Positions 7,863-15,901 of a stretch of DNA of 64,000 nucleotides are shown in pieces (position 1 is the first letter of the stretch; each line of letters begins with the position of its first letter). A program made the position numbers and the translations under genes. A model generated the notes under the pieces. The model was not told where the DNA came from. It did no database searches and was given only the letters and a program-made list of their open reading frames with translations. This DNA comes from Dactylosporangium aurantiacum. Its GTDB lineage: Bacteria; Actinomycetota; Actinomycetes; Mycobacteriales; Micromonosporaceae. Location: assembly GCF_000716715.1 (NCBI RefSeq), contig NZ_JNYJ01000054.1:1-64000 (forward strand), given 5' to 3'.

Positions 7863-9218
7863 TTACCGCTTCGTGGGCACGACGTCCTGCAGGTGGCGGC
7901 CGTTCACCGAGGACCGGCGGCCGGCGTCGACCTCGCGCTTCCAGGTGCGCACGTAGTTGGAGGCGGTCAGCCGCTCCACGTCGTTGAGCTCCAGGAGGTC
8001 GCCGACGAACGTGGTGAGGGCCATCGTGTCGCGGGGATCGTTGTCCGGCACGTGCTCGTGCAGCGCGGCGTGCACCTGGCTGCGCAGGGAACCCTCGCGA
8101 ATGGCCCGGGTCGGGGTCAGGGTCGGCTCGTCGCCCAGGTCGGCGGCGGCGGCCGTCTGCTCGGGGCTGACCACCTTCGACTGCCCGCGGGCCCGGCGCG
8201 GCGCCGGCGGCGGCAGGATCTCCGCGATCTCGCCGCGCCACTCGCCCAGCGGCGACACGACCGGCTCCGGTGCGGGCGCCGGGACCGGCCCGGCGGCCGG
8301 GACCGGGGCGGGCGCCGGGGCCTCGGCGGCCTCGGGCAGGGTCAGCTGCTCCTCGACCGGCTCCTGGGCCGTCTCGGTGATCGCGGGCCGCGGCGCCGGC
8401 TCGTCGACGACCGAGATGACCCGCGCGTCGGAGGCGAGGCGGGCCGGGGCCAGGTCGGCGGCGATGAGGGCGGTGAGACCGTCGTAGTCGGCGCCGTCGG
8501 CGAGGCGGACGGCGATCTCGTCGAGGTCGTACACGGCGACCGCGATGTCGGCCGTCGTCGGGTCGACCGCGGCGCGGATCTTGCGATGCAGCACCTTGGC
8601 GATCGCCTTGGTGCGCACCTCCTTGCGCTTCTCGGCGCGGGCCGCGGCGAGGGAGCTGTAGAGGCCCAGGCGGGCGTCGGCCTTCGCCAGGTTCTTCGCG
8701 CGCAGGGTGATCCACGGGTGCCGGATCCAGTGCCCGACCACCTCGTACGCCGGGGTGGTCGGCGGCAGGTCGCCGGTGGCCCGCAGCCGGTCGCGGCGCT
8801 GGTTCTCCGTGTGCATCAGCCACACCAGGTAACCCAGCGCGGACATGCCGGCGAAGAAACCGGCCATGAGCTTGTTCTCGTGCGCCATCCAGTTGAACGC
8901 GACCGCGAAACCGGCGATGGCCGCGGACAGGACCCGCGACGCGGTCGCCCGCTCGCCGAGCCGGCGCCGGACGTCGGCGTTGGCCAGGACCACGATGCCG
9001 CCCAGCTCCAGGGCGCCGACGGCGGGCACCGCCCACAGCAGCGGGATGCCGAGCGCCTCGACCGCGCCGGAGACCTGCCCGGCGAGGGCGACCAGCAGCA
9101 CGACGAAGTAGAACAGCTGGCGCATGTACGAGGTGCGGCGGACGGTCCGTTGCAGGTCCGCGTCGAGTTGGCCGATTCCAGGTTGTCCGTTGCTGTGCGC
9201 ACTGCCCGGCGAGGTCAC
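7863..9218 (-). CDS. Four-helix membrane protein, DUF2637/Spd-like
   Basis: A 451-residue protein. A short N-terminus is followed by four predicted membrane helices (about 35-145), a charged helical cytosolic region (about 150-275), an Ala/Pro-rich linker (about 285-350), and a C-terminal domain of about 70 residues ending with a basic stretch that could bind DNA. The helix pattern resembles DUF2637/spread-type proteins of actinomycete plasmids and integrative elements. Its start overlaps the stop of the ribbon-helix-helix gene by ATGA, so the two are one operon. The family assignment is from recollection of pattern and not certain. Confidence 0.6.
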   Translation of the reverse strand: MTSPGSAHSNGQPGIGQLDADLQRTVRRTSYMRQLFYFVVLLVALAGQVSGAVEALGIPLLWAVPAVGALELGGIVVLANADVRRRLGERATASRVLSAAIAGFAVAFNWMAHENKLMAGFFAGMSALGYLVWLMHTENQRRDRLRATGDLPPTTPAYEVVGHWIRHPWITLRAKNLAKADARLGLYSSLAAARAEKRKEVRTKAIAKVLHRKIRAAVDPTTADIAVAVYDLDEIAVRLADGADYDGLTALIAADLAPARLASDARVISVVDEPAPRPAITETAQEPVEEQLTLPEAAEAPAPAPVPAAGPVPAPAPEPVVSPLGEWRGEIAEILPPPAPRRARGQSKVVSPEQTAAAADLGDEPTLTPTRAIREGSLRSQVHAALHEHVPDNDPRDTMALTTFVGDLLELNDVERLTASNYVRTWKREVDAGRRSSVNGRHLQDVVPTKR

Positions 9219-9436
9219 CGGCTTCTCCTGTCATCCGTTGCGGGCAACGGGTAGCCCCGTGCCGCGAGGAACTCGGCCAGCGCGAGGTCCACCGAGCTCT
9301 GCACCGTGGTGTTGTGGTCTTCGACGAAGCGCTGGAGCGTCTGCTCGATCTCCACCCGGACCCGCGTGTTGAGCTGCACCCGCTCGAACCGTGGCCGCTG
9401 CGGCGGCATCGCCACCGCGTTGTCTGTCGCTTCCAA
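9215..9436 (-). CDS. Ribbon-helix-helix DNA-binding protein
   Basis: A 73-residue protein whose core fits the ribbon-helix-helix fold: an N-terminal beta strand (FERVQLNTRV), helix 1 (about 27-40) and helix 2 (about 47-61; SSVDLALAEFLAARG). RHH proteins bind as dimers to short palindromes. Three GCTAGC palindromes spaced 11-12 bp apart sit directly upstream (9448-9476), so autoregulation is likely. The gene overlaps the following membrane-protein gene by ATGA. RHH proteins of this size are antitoxins, plasmid copy-control or partition regulators. No toxin-like partner is visible; the partner is the membrane protein. Confidence 0.72.
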   Translation of the reverse strand: MEATDNAVAMPPQRPRFERVQLNTRVRVEIEQTLQRFVEDHNTTVQSSVDLALAEFLAARGYPLPATDDRRSR

Positions 9437-9447
9437 CCCACACTCCT

Positions 9448-9476
9448 GCTAGCCGTTTGCTAGCGGGGACGCTAGC
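9448..9476. promoter_or_regulatory. Triple GCTAGC operator in front of the RHH gene
   Basis: GCTAGC palindromes occur at 9448-9453, 9459-9464 and 9471-9476, i.e. one per helical turn (steps of 11 and 12 bp); the first two are preceded by T and the third followed by A. They end 12 bp before the RHH start codon at 9436. Cooperative binding of RHH dimers to helically phased palindromes is well known for this fold. That this protein binds here is inferred. Confidence 0.65.
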
Positions 9477-9495
9477 AAAGGACGCGTCGATGTCG

Positions 9496-10731
9496 TCAAT
9501 CGACGCGCCGGGCACGCAGTGCCGCACCGGTGAGCAGGGCGCAGACCACCCCGCCGGCGCCGGCGGCGACCAGGGTGGCGGGGGCGCCGGCGGCGTCCAG
9601 CAGCAGGCCGCCGAGCACGTAGGAGAGCGCGGCGGCCGCCCCGACCGCGCCGTACAGGTTGGCGAACACCCGGCCGAGCAGCCCGTCCGGGACGAGCCGC
9701 TGCAGCAGGGTGTTGCTGGCCACGTCGATCGCGGCGATGCCGAGCCCCCGGCCGGCCTGCATCGTGAAGACGACGGCGGCGGCCCAGGCGACGTGCGCGA
9801 CGGCGCCGGTGAGCAGGTTGCCGGCCGAGCTGACCGCGAGCCCGGCGGCGAACAGCACCGGCATGCCGAGCCGGTCGCCGAGCCGGTCGCCGCGCCGCGA
9901 CAGCAGCGCGTAGCCGGCGGTGAGGCCGAGGCCGACCGCGCCGAGCAGCAGCGCCGCCACCGCATCGCCCGTGCGCAGGTCCTGCTGCGCCAGCACGACC
10001 AGGGCCACGTCGTCGACGCCGGTACACAGGACGACCGCGCAGAACCCGAGCGCGACGACCCGGACCGTCCGGTGCCCGGCCAGATAGCCGAGGCCGGTCC
10101 GGGCGCCCTTCCAGAGCGACTCGACGGACAGCGCCGCGGGTGCCAGTCGCGGCAGGCCGGTGAGCAGCGCCGCGGACACCACGAACGAGGCCGCGTCCAC
10201 GGCCAGCACGCCGCGGGTGCCGAGCCACGGCAGCAGGGCGGCGGCCAGCAGCGGCCCGGCCAGCTCCGCGACGTTGGTGACCAGCCCGAGCCGGGCGTTG
10301 CCGGCGGCGAGCCCGGCGGCCGGCACCAGCGACGGCACCGCCGCCCGCGATGCCGGCTGGAAGACCTGGCCGGCGACGGCCCGCACGGCGACCAGCCCGA
10401 GCAGCGGCCACAACGGCGGCAGGGCCAGCGCGATGACGGCGACGGTGAGGGCCTGGACGAGCTCGCAGCCGATCATCAGCCGGCGCCGGTCGAAGCGGTC
10501 GGCCAGGGCCCCGGCGAACGGCGCGACGAGCGACGGCACGAAGTCCCCGGCGAGCAGCAGCGCGGACACCGCCAGGGCCTGCCCGGTCGAGGAGGCCACG
10601 TGCAGCATCAACGCGACCATGCTCAGCGCGTCGCCGGCGTACGAGATGCCGCGAGCCCCGAGCAGCAGCCGGAACCCCCTCGGGGTTGTCTCGGGGTCGC
10701 TCCCTGATGCGTCTCTTACGCGCTCGGCCAT
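9496..10731 (-). CDS. MFS transporter
   Basis: A 411-residue major facilitator protein with about 12 membrane segments. The loop 2-3 signature appears as GALADRFDRRRLM (near residues 75-87). It matches the drug-exporter type MFS (DHA3/enterobactin-exporter-like) in size and arrangement. It starts at the ATG at 10731, only 12 bp from the divergent DedA-like gene, so the two promoters must overlap the opposite coding starts or lie within that short gap. Substrate unknown. The adjacent RHH/membrane-protein pair is on the same strand downstream but separated by its own operator, so it is probably a different unit. Confidence 0.85.
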   Translation of the reverse strand: MAERVRDASGSDPETTPRGFRLLLGARGISYAGDALSMVALMLHVASSTGQALAVSALLLAGDFVPSLVAPFAGALADRFDRRRLMIGCELVQALTVAVIALALPPLWPLLGLVAVRAVAGQVFQPASRAAVPSLVPAAGLAAGNARLGLVTNVAELAGPLLAAALLPWLGTRGVLAVDAASFVVSAALLTGLPRLAPAALSVESLWKGARTGLGYLAGHRTVRVVALGFCAVVLCTGVDDVALVVLAQQDLRTGDAVAALLLGAVGLGLTAGYALLSRRGDRLGDRLGMPVLFAAGLAVSSAGNLLTGAVAHVAWAAAVVFTMQAGRGLGIAAIDVASNTLLQRLVPDGLLGRVFANLYGAVGAAAALSYVLGGLLLDAAGAPATLVAAGAGGVVCALLTGAALRARRVD

Positions 10732-10743
10732 AGCTTCAACGTC

Positions 10744-11340
10744 ATGACCGAGTGGCTCGAACCGCTGTACAGCCTGCCCGCCGCCCTGCTGGGGCTGGCG
10801 CTGGGGCTCGTCATGCTGCTCGACTCCATCCCGCTGCTCGGCATCCTGATCCCGGCCGACGTCGCCATCCTGACGACGGCCGGCGCGACCGACCCGTTCA
10901 GCAGCCTCGGCTGGATCGTCGCAGGTTGCCTGGCCGGTTGGTCACTGAGTTTCCTGGCCGGCCGGGCGTTCGGGCAGCGGCTGCGGGAGGGCCGGTTCGG
11001 CCGCTGGATCGGCGAGGCGCGCTGGGCGAAGGCCGACCACGTGGTGCGCACCGGCGGCAGCCGCATCCTGGTGACGGCGCCGTTCCTGCCGTTGCTCAAC
11101 ACGCTGGTGCCGCTCGCGGCCGGCGGGCTGCGGATGCCGTACCTGCGGTTCCTGCGCTCGGCCGCGCTCGGCTCGGTGCTGTGGGGCGGGCTCTACGTCG
11201 GGCTGGGCGTGCTCGCGACCCGGCTGTCGGGGCTGCTGCCGACGGGTGACCTGACGACGGTCGCGACGGTCGGCCTGGGCCTGACGTTCGGCTGGGTGGC
11301 GCTCTTCACGACCCGCCGCGTGGCTACGGTCCGTAGCTGA
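10744..11340 (+). CDS. DedA/VTT-family membrane protein
   Basis: A 198-residue integral membrane protein with about five hydrophobic segments. The features fit the DedA (VTT, SNARE-associated) family: an N-terminal re-entrant region (DSIPLLGILIPADVAI), a GRAFGQRLREGRFGRWI loop and a conserved PFLPLLNTLVPLAAGGLRMPYLRF segment corresponding to the family's F-x-P-x-x-R/N...G motif. DedA proteins act in membrane homeostasis and are linked to undecaprenyl-phosphate or phospholipid translocation. The ATG at 10744 is 12 bp from the divergent MFS gene. Confidence 0.8.
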   Translation: MTEWLEPLYSLPAALLGLALGLVMLLDSIPLLGILIPADVAILTTAGATDPFSSLGWIVAGCLAGWSLSFLAGRAFGQRLREGRFGRWIGEARWAKADHVVRTGGSRILVTAPFLPLLNTLVPLAAGGLRMPYLRFLRSAALGSVLWGGLYVGLGVLATRLSGLLPTGDLTTVATVGLGLTFGWVALFTTRRVATVRS

Positions 11341-11419
11341 CCGGACGCGTTCTCGGTCCTGTGCATCCGGGTGACAGTCGGTAATCTGACGGCTGGTCCG
11401 CCTCCCGGAAGGGACTCCG

Positions 11420-12427
11420 TTGCGCAAGCGCCTCATCGCCTCGCTCCTCGCGGCACTCGTCGTGCTCGGCGCCTGGGCGGTGCCGGCCGGCGCGGCGCCC
11501 GGCGACCCGACGGCCGCACCGGACGAGGGCTCGGCCAACATGACCCTCGGTGAGCTGCTGGACAAGGCCAACGGTGAGTTCCTGGACGCGCAGGGCATCC
11601 TGGAGGTCTCCAAGCAGCGCCAGGCCGAGCTGACCACGAAGATCGCCGGGATGCAGCGCCAGCTGGACGTGATCCTGGCCGAGGTCAACGTCATCGCCGG
11701 CGCGGCCTACCGCACCGGCGGGGTGCGCACCGCGGCGGCGCTGATCCAGAGCGAATCGACGGAGGCGTTCATCGAGCGCACCATGATGGTCAACACCGTC
11801 GCCCGCTACAACGACCGGCAGATCGGGCAGCTGACGAAGCTGCAGAAGGAGCTCGGCGAGGCGAAGAAGGCCGTCGACGCGGAGGTCGCCCAGCAGCAGG
11901 CGCAGGCCGACATCATGGCCAAGAAGAAGAAGGACGCCGAGGCGGCGCTGGTGAGGATGGGTGGCCGGGCCAACGGCTACGTCAACGCCAACTCGCCCCT
12001 GGCGACCCCGGCGCCGCGCAACGCCAACGGTTCGTGGCCGAAAGAGAACTGCATCATCGACGACCCGACCACCACCGGCTGCGTCACGCCGCGCATGCTG
12101 CACGCGGTGAAGGAGGCCCAGAAGGCCGGCTTCACGCGCTACTACTCGTGCTTCCGGCCCTCCGGACCGTATGAGCATCCGAAGGGCCGTGCGTGTGACT
12201 TCGCCGCCCAGGCCAACGGCTTCGGCGGGGTGGCGACCGGCGGGGACAAGACCTACGGCGGCAACCTGGCGGCGTTCTTCGTGCGCAACGCGAGCGCCCT
12301 GGGCGTGCTCTACGTCATCTGGTTCCGCCAGGTGTGGACGCCGGCCGCCGGTTGGCACGCCTACAGCGGCGGCAACGGCGACCCCTCCAGCGACCACACC
12401 AACCACGTGCACCTGTCCGTCTACTGA
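11420..12427 (+). CDS. Secreted coiled-coil protein with ARB-07466-like C-terminal domain
   Basis: A 335-residue exported protein beginning with TTG at 11420, supported by a GGAAGGGA ribosome-binding site. The signal peptide (about 1-25, cleavage near AGAAP) is followed by a long helical coiled coil (about 40-175) like those of NlpC/P60 endopeptidases. The globular C-terminal domain (about 200-335) carries HPKGRACDFA and DHTNHVHLSVY, His/Asp patterns of the ARB-07466/M15-like peptidase fold. It may cleave or bind peptidoglycan, but the exact chemistry is not established. It overlaps the convergent ilvE gene by 7 bp. Confidence 0.78.
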   Translation: MRKRLIASLLAALVVLGAWAVPAGAAPGDPTAAPDEGSANMTLGELLDKANGEFLDAQGILEVSKQRQAELTTKIAGMQRQLDVILAEVNVIAGAAYRTGGVRTAAALIQSESTEAFIERTMMVNTVARYNDRQIGQLTKLQKELGEAKKAVDAEVAQQQAQADIMAKKKKDAEAALVRMGGRANGYVNANSPLATPAPRNANGSWPKENCIIDDPTTTGCVTPRMLHAVKEAQKAGFTRYYSCFRPSGPYEHPKGRACDFAAQANGFGGVATGGDKTYGGNLAAFFVRNASALGVLYVIWFRQVWTPAAGWHAYSGGNGDPSSDHTNHVHLSVY

Positions 12428-13497
12428 ACGGGCACCCGCCAGCCGAACGGGTCCTCCACCGTGCCGCGCTGGATGCCGACGAGCTGGTCGCGGATGCGGC
12501 CGGTGACCGGCCCCTCGACCGCGCCGGCGATGCTGAACCCGCCGTCGGCGGTGCGGGCGGTGCCGATGGAGCTGATGACCACGCCGGTGCCGGTCGCGAA
12601 GGTCTCCTTGAGCCGGCCGGAGCGGGCGTCGTCGCGCCACTCGTCGAGGCTGTAGGGGCGCTCGGTGACGGTGAGCCCGAGGTGGGCGCCGAGGCGCAGC
12701 ACCGAGTCGCGGGTGACGCCGGGCAGGATCGAGCCGTTGAGCGGCGGGGTCACCAGCTCGCCGTCGTAGACGAAGAAGAGGTTGTTGCTGCCGGACTCCT
12801 CGATGTAGCGCCGCTGCACCGCGTCGAGGAAGACGACCTGGTCGCAGCCCGCCTCCTGGGCCTGGGCCTGGGCGCGGAGGCTGGCGGCGTAGTTGGCCGC
12901 GGTCTTCACCGCGCCGGTGCCGCCGGGCGCGGCCCGCGAGTACTCCTGGGACACCCACATGGTGACCGGCTTCGCGCCGCCGGCGAAGTAGGCGCCGGCC
13001 GGGGAGGCGATGACGGCGAACAGGTACTCCGAGGACGGCCGCACGCCCAGGAACGGGTCGGTGGCGATCATGAACGGGCGCAGGTAGAGGCTCTGCCCCT
13101 CGCGGGTCGGCACCCAGTCCCGGTCGGCGCCGACGAGGACCTCCAGGGCGCGCAGGAACAGCTCCTCGGGCAGCCGCGGCATGGCCATGCGGTCGGCGGT
13201 GGCATTGAGCCGGCGGGCGTTGGCGTCCGGCCGGAACAGGGCGATGCCGCCGTCGGGCTGGGCATACGCCTTGAGCCCTTCGAAGATCTCCTGGCCGTAG
13301 TGCAGGGCGGCGGTGGCCGGGGACAGGCTCAGCGGGCCGAAGGGCTCGAGCCGGGCGTCATACCAGCCCTTGCCGTCGGCGTAGCGGATCGTGACCATGT
13401 GGTCGGTGAAGACGCGACCGAAGCCGGGGTCGCTCATCAGGGCCGCACGCTCCGCCGCCGGGCGGCGCGGCGCGGAGACGGTTGCAAAATCGAGCAT
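12421..13497 (-). CDS. ilvE: Branched-chain amino-acid aminotransferase
   Basis: A 358-residue fold-type IV PLP enzyme that interconverts leucine, isoleucine and valine with their 2-oxo acids, using glutamate. The PLP-binding lysine is Lys198 in GAVKTAANYAAS. The phosphate-binding end GTGVVISSIG and the conserved EIFEGLKAY and RRYIEESGSNNLFF segments are present. Length matches actinobacterial IlvE. It appears monocistronic, with about 68 bp to the next minus-strand gene upstream; the 3' end overlaps the convergent secreted-protein gene by 7 bp. Confidence 0.95.
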   Translation of the reverse strand: MLDFATVSAPRRPAAERAALMSDPGFGRVFTDHMVTIRYADGKGWYDARLEPFGPLSLSPATAALHYGQEIFEGLKAYAQPDGGIALFRPDANARRLNATADRMAMPRLPEELFLRALEVLVGADRDWVPTREGQSLYLRPFMIATDPFLGVRPSSEYLFAVIASPAGAYFAGGAKPVTMWVSQEYSRAAPGGTGAVKTAANYAASLRAQAQAQEAGCDQVVFLDAVQRRYIEESGSNNLFFVYDGELVTPPLNGSILPGVTRDSVLRLGAHLGLTVTERPYSLDEWRDDARSGRLKETFATGTGVVISSIGTARTADGGFSIAGAVEGPVTGRIRDQLVGIQRGTVEDPFGWRVPVQ

Positions 13498-13565
13498 CCC
13501 GCGACTCTAAGCGCACCCTGAACGATCCCTAAGCTCCTTCCCGAGAACTGGGCGGTAGCAAGGGT

Positions 13566-14411
13566 TCAGAACAGCTCGCGCGGCGGGGCGGGCGACTCGG
13601 TGGCGGTCGCGTCCGTGACGATCCGGGCGCCGGCGACCAGGCGGTCCAGGTCGCCGCCGTGCACCAGCCGGGCCGGGAACGGGTCCGCGGCGCCGGCCCG
13701 GGCGAACCCGGCGACCGGCAGCGGCACCGCCGACGCGGCCAGGATGACGTTGCCGAACCGGCGGCCGCGCAGGACGGCGGGCTCGGCGAGCAGGCACACG
13801 TCGGCGTACAGCTCGCGCAGCGTCGCGACCTGCCCGCGGGCGAAGGCCAACCCGGCGCCGTCGGCGAGGTTCGCCGCGTAGATGCCGTCGGGGCGCAGCA
13901 GGCCGGCCGCGGCGGTCAGGAACTCCAGCGACGCCAGGTGCGCCGGCACGCGGGCCCCCCGGTACACGTCGGCGATGACGAGGTCGAAACGGGCGCCGGA
14001 CATCGACTCGACGGCGGCGCGGGCGTCCATCGCGCGGACCCGGATGTCGGCGTTGCGCGGCAGCGGCAGCACCCGGCGCACCAGCGCGATGAGCGCCGCG
14101 TCGAGCTCCACCACCCGCTGCGAGGAGCCGGGCCGGGTCGCGGCGACGTAGCGGGCCATCGTCAGCGCGCCGCCGCCGAGGTGCAGCACCGACAGCGGCG
14201 CGCCCGGCGGGGCGGCGCCGTCGACGATCGAGGCCAGGCGGCGCATGTACTCGAAGTCCAGCCGCCGGGGATCGGCGAGGTCGACGGCGGACTGCGGGTA
14301 CCCGTCGACCAGCAGCGTCCACCGGCCCGGCCGCCCGTCGTCGGGGCACAGCTCGGCGACCCCACCGTCGATCTGCTCGACGATCCCGGCGACACGCTTC
14401 TGACGACCCAT
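13566..14411 (-). CDS. Spermidine synthase-like methyltransferase-fold protein
   Basis: A 281-residue protein with the Rossmann core of the spermidine synthase/SAM-dependent methyltransferase superfamily. The motif SVLHLGGGALTMARY (near 74-88) is the nucleotide-binding loop, VVELDAALI (near 98) the acidic motif and DLVIADVY (near 142) the post-motif. These short actinobacterial homologues lack the N-terminal membrane half of fused forms and often have no proven polyamine activity, so the substrate is uncertain. The ATG at 14411 is 120 bp from the divergent coxM gene. Confidence 0.78.
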   Translation of the reverse strand: MGRQKRVAGIVEQIDGGVAELCPDDGRPGRWTLLVDGYPQSAVDLADPRRLDFEYMRRLASIVDGAAPPGAPLSVLHLGGGALTMARYVAATRPGSSQRVVELDAALIALVRRVLPLPRNADIRVRAMDARAAVESMSGARFDLVIADVYRGARVPAHLASLEFLTAAAGLLRPDGIYAANLADGAGLAFARGQVATLRELYADVCLLAEPAVLRGRRFGNVILAASAVPLPVAGFARAGAADPFPARLVHGGDLDRLVAGARIVTDATATESPAPPRELF

Positions 14412-14531
14412 GACCCCAACCGTAGTGACACGGTGTGTGAAGAATTTTTGTCAACGGGTGTTGTCCAATGTCGCCTTTAGGACGAACATTCTCCCGTTGG
14501 AGACCGAACGAACTCCTCACGCGGAGGCGCG
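14412..14531. promoter_or_regulatory. Divergent promoter region, spermidine synthase-like gene / cox operon
   Basis: This 120-bp gap must hold promoters for both directions. On the minus strand TTGACA at 14454-14449 is a consensus -35, but no good -10 follows at 17-18 bp. On the plus strand TTGTCC (14461-14466) with AACATT (14485-14490) at an 18-bp spacing is a weak candidate for the cox operon. A strong ribosome-binding site GGAGG (14523-14527) precedes the coxM ATG. No clear palindromic operator was found. Confidence 0.35.
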
Positions 14532-15422
14532 ATGCAAGTACCCGCCGCATTCGAATATGCAAAGGCGACGACGGTGAGCCAGACGCTGGACCTGCTGGCC
14601 CAGTGGGGCGAGGACGCCCGCGTCATCGCCGGCGGTCACAGCCTGATCCCGATGATGAAGCTGCGTCTGGCCAGGCCGACCGCGCTGATCGACATCAACG
14701 ACGTCAGCGAGCTGTCCTACATCAGGGTCGAGGGCGGTGAGCTGCGCATCGGTGCGCTGACGCGGCACGCGGAGCTGCTCGAGTCGGCCCTCGTGGAGGA
14801 GCACTACCGCATCTTCCGCGACGCCGAGCGGGTGATCGCCGACCCGATCGTGCGCAACCGCGGCACCGTCGGCGGCTCGCTCTGCCAGGCGGACCCGGCC
14901 GAGGACCTCTCCGCCGCGTTCGCCGCCGTCGACGCCTCGGTGGTCATCCAGGGTGCGCGGGGGTCGCGCACCGTGCCGCTCACCGAGTTCCACGTCGGCC
15001 CGTACGAGACGGTCGTCGAGCCCGGCGAGCTGCTCACCGAGGTGCGGGTGCCGATCCGCCCGGGCGGCGGCTCCGCGTACACGAAGGTCGAGCGCCGCGT
15101 CGGCGACTGGGCGGTGGCCGCCGCCGGCGCCGCGATCTGGATCGACCCCGCGGGCACCATCACCAACGTCGGCATCGGCCTGGCGGCCGTCGGCGCCGAG
15201 CACTTCCGGGCGGCGCAGGCCGAGGCGTACCTCGTCGGGCGGCCCGCCACCGAGGAGAGCTTCGCCGAGGCGGGGCGCATCGCCGCCGAGCACAGCAACC
15301 CGGTCGCCGACCAGCGCGGACCGGTCGACTACAAGCGGCACCTCGCCGGGGAGCTGACCGTGCGCGCGCTGCGCGCCGCGGCCGCCCGCGGGCGTGGGCT
15401 CGACGCGAGCGGAGAGGCCTGA
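14532..15422 (+). CDS. coxM: CO dehydrogenase medium (FAD) subunit
   Basis: A 296-residue flavoprotein of the molybdenum hydroxylase family. The FAD-binding motifs AGGHSLIPMMKLRLARP (about 33-49) and TVGGSLCQADPAED (about 114-127) are present. It passes electrons from the iron-sulfur subunit to the quinone pool. The ATG follows GGAGGCGCG. It heads the coxMSL cluster; the M-S-L order is the arrangement of form I (aerobic CO-oxidising) enzymes. The coxS start is 3 bp after its stop. Confidence 0.94.
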   Translation: MQVPAAFEYAKATTVSQTLDLLAQWGEDARVIAGGHSLIPMMKLRLARPTALIDINDVSELSYIRVEGGELRIGALTRHAELLESALVEEHYRIFRDAERVIADPIVRNRGTVGGSLCQADPAEDLSAAFAAVDASVVIQGARGSRTVPLTEFHVGPYETVVEPGELLTEVRVPIRPGGGSAYTKVERRVGDWAVAAAGAAIWIDPAGTITNVGIGLAAVGAEHFRAAQAEAYLVGRPATEESFAEAGRIAAEHSNPVADQRGPVDYKRHLAGELTVRALRAAAARGRGLDASGEA

Positions 15423-15424
15423 TC

Positions 15425-15901
15425 ATGCAGATCACCGTGACGGTGAACGGCGAGAGCCACACCCGCGACGTGGAGCCCCGGCTGCTGCTGGTGCACTTCC
15501 TGCGCAACGAGCTCGGCCTCACCGGGACGCACTGGGGCTGCGACACGTCCAACTGCGGCGTGTGTACGGTGACGCTCGACGGCGTGCCGGTGAAGTCCTG
15601 CACCGTGCTGGCCGTGATGGCCGACGGCAAGCAGGTCGGCACGGTCGAAGGGCTCGAGCGCGCCGACGGTCTCGACCCGGTCCAGCAGGGCTTCGTGCAG
15701 TGCCACGGCCTGCAGTGCGGCTTCTGCACGCCGGGCATGATGATCACCGCCCGCTGCCTGCTGGACAAGAACCCCGACCCGTCGGAGCAGGAGATCCGTG
15801 AGGCGATCTCCGGTCAGCTCTGCCGGTGCACGGGCTACGAGAACATCGTGCGCTCGGTGCGCTGGGCGGCCGAACACGAAGCGGCGGAGGCGAAGGCATG
15901 A
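15425..15901 (+). CDS. coxS: CO dehydrogenase small [2Fe-2S] subunit
   Basis: A 158-residue iron-sulfur protein. The N-terminal plant-type ferredoxin domain shows CDTSNCGVC plus a fourth Cys in VKSC. The C-terminal helical domain binds the second cluster with CHGLQCGFC and LCRCTGY. It relays electrons from the molybdenum subunit to the FAD subunit. The stop overlaps the coxL start (ATGA), so the three subunits are translationally coupled. Confidence 0.96.
   Translation: MQITVTVNGESHTRDVEPRLLLVHFLRNELGLTGTHWGCDTSNCGVCTVTLDGVPVKSCTVLAVMADGKQVGTVEGLERADGLDPVQQGFVQCHGLQCGFCTPGMMITARCLLDKNPDPSEQEIREAISGQLCRCTGYENIVRSVRWAAEHEAAEAKA

Noticed and set aside
5435..7987. 850-codon plus-strand open frame opposite the MASE1 kinase
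   Set aside because: Low-complexity His/Arg/Gly translation; the kinase and receiver on the minus strand explain the region fully.
7441..9441. Fusion of the RHH protein, membrane protein and receiver in one long frame
   Set aside because: The long frame is out of phase with the RHH and membrane-protein genes; only its last 120 codons (receiver) are real.
9448..9476. GCTAGC cluster as an attachment site or replication iterons
   Set aside because: No integrase or replication gene is nearby, and the position directly before an RHH gene fits an operator better.
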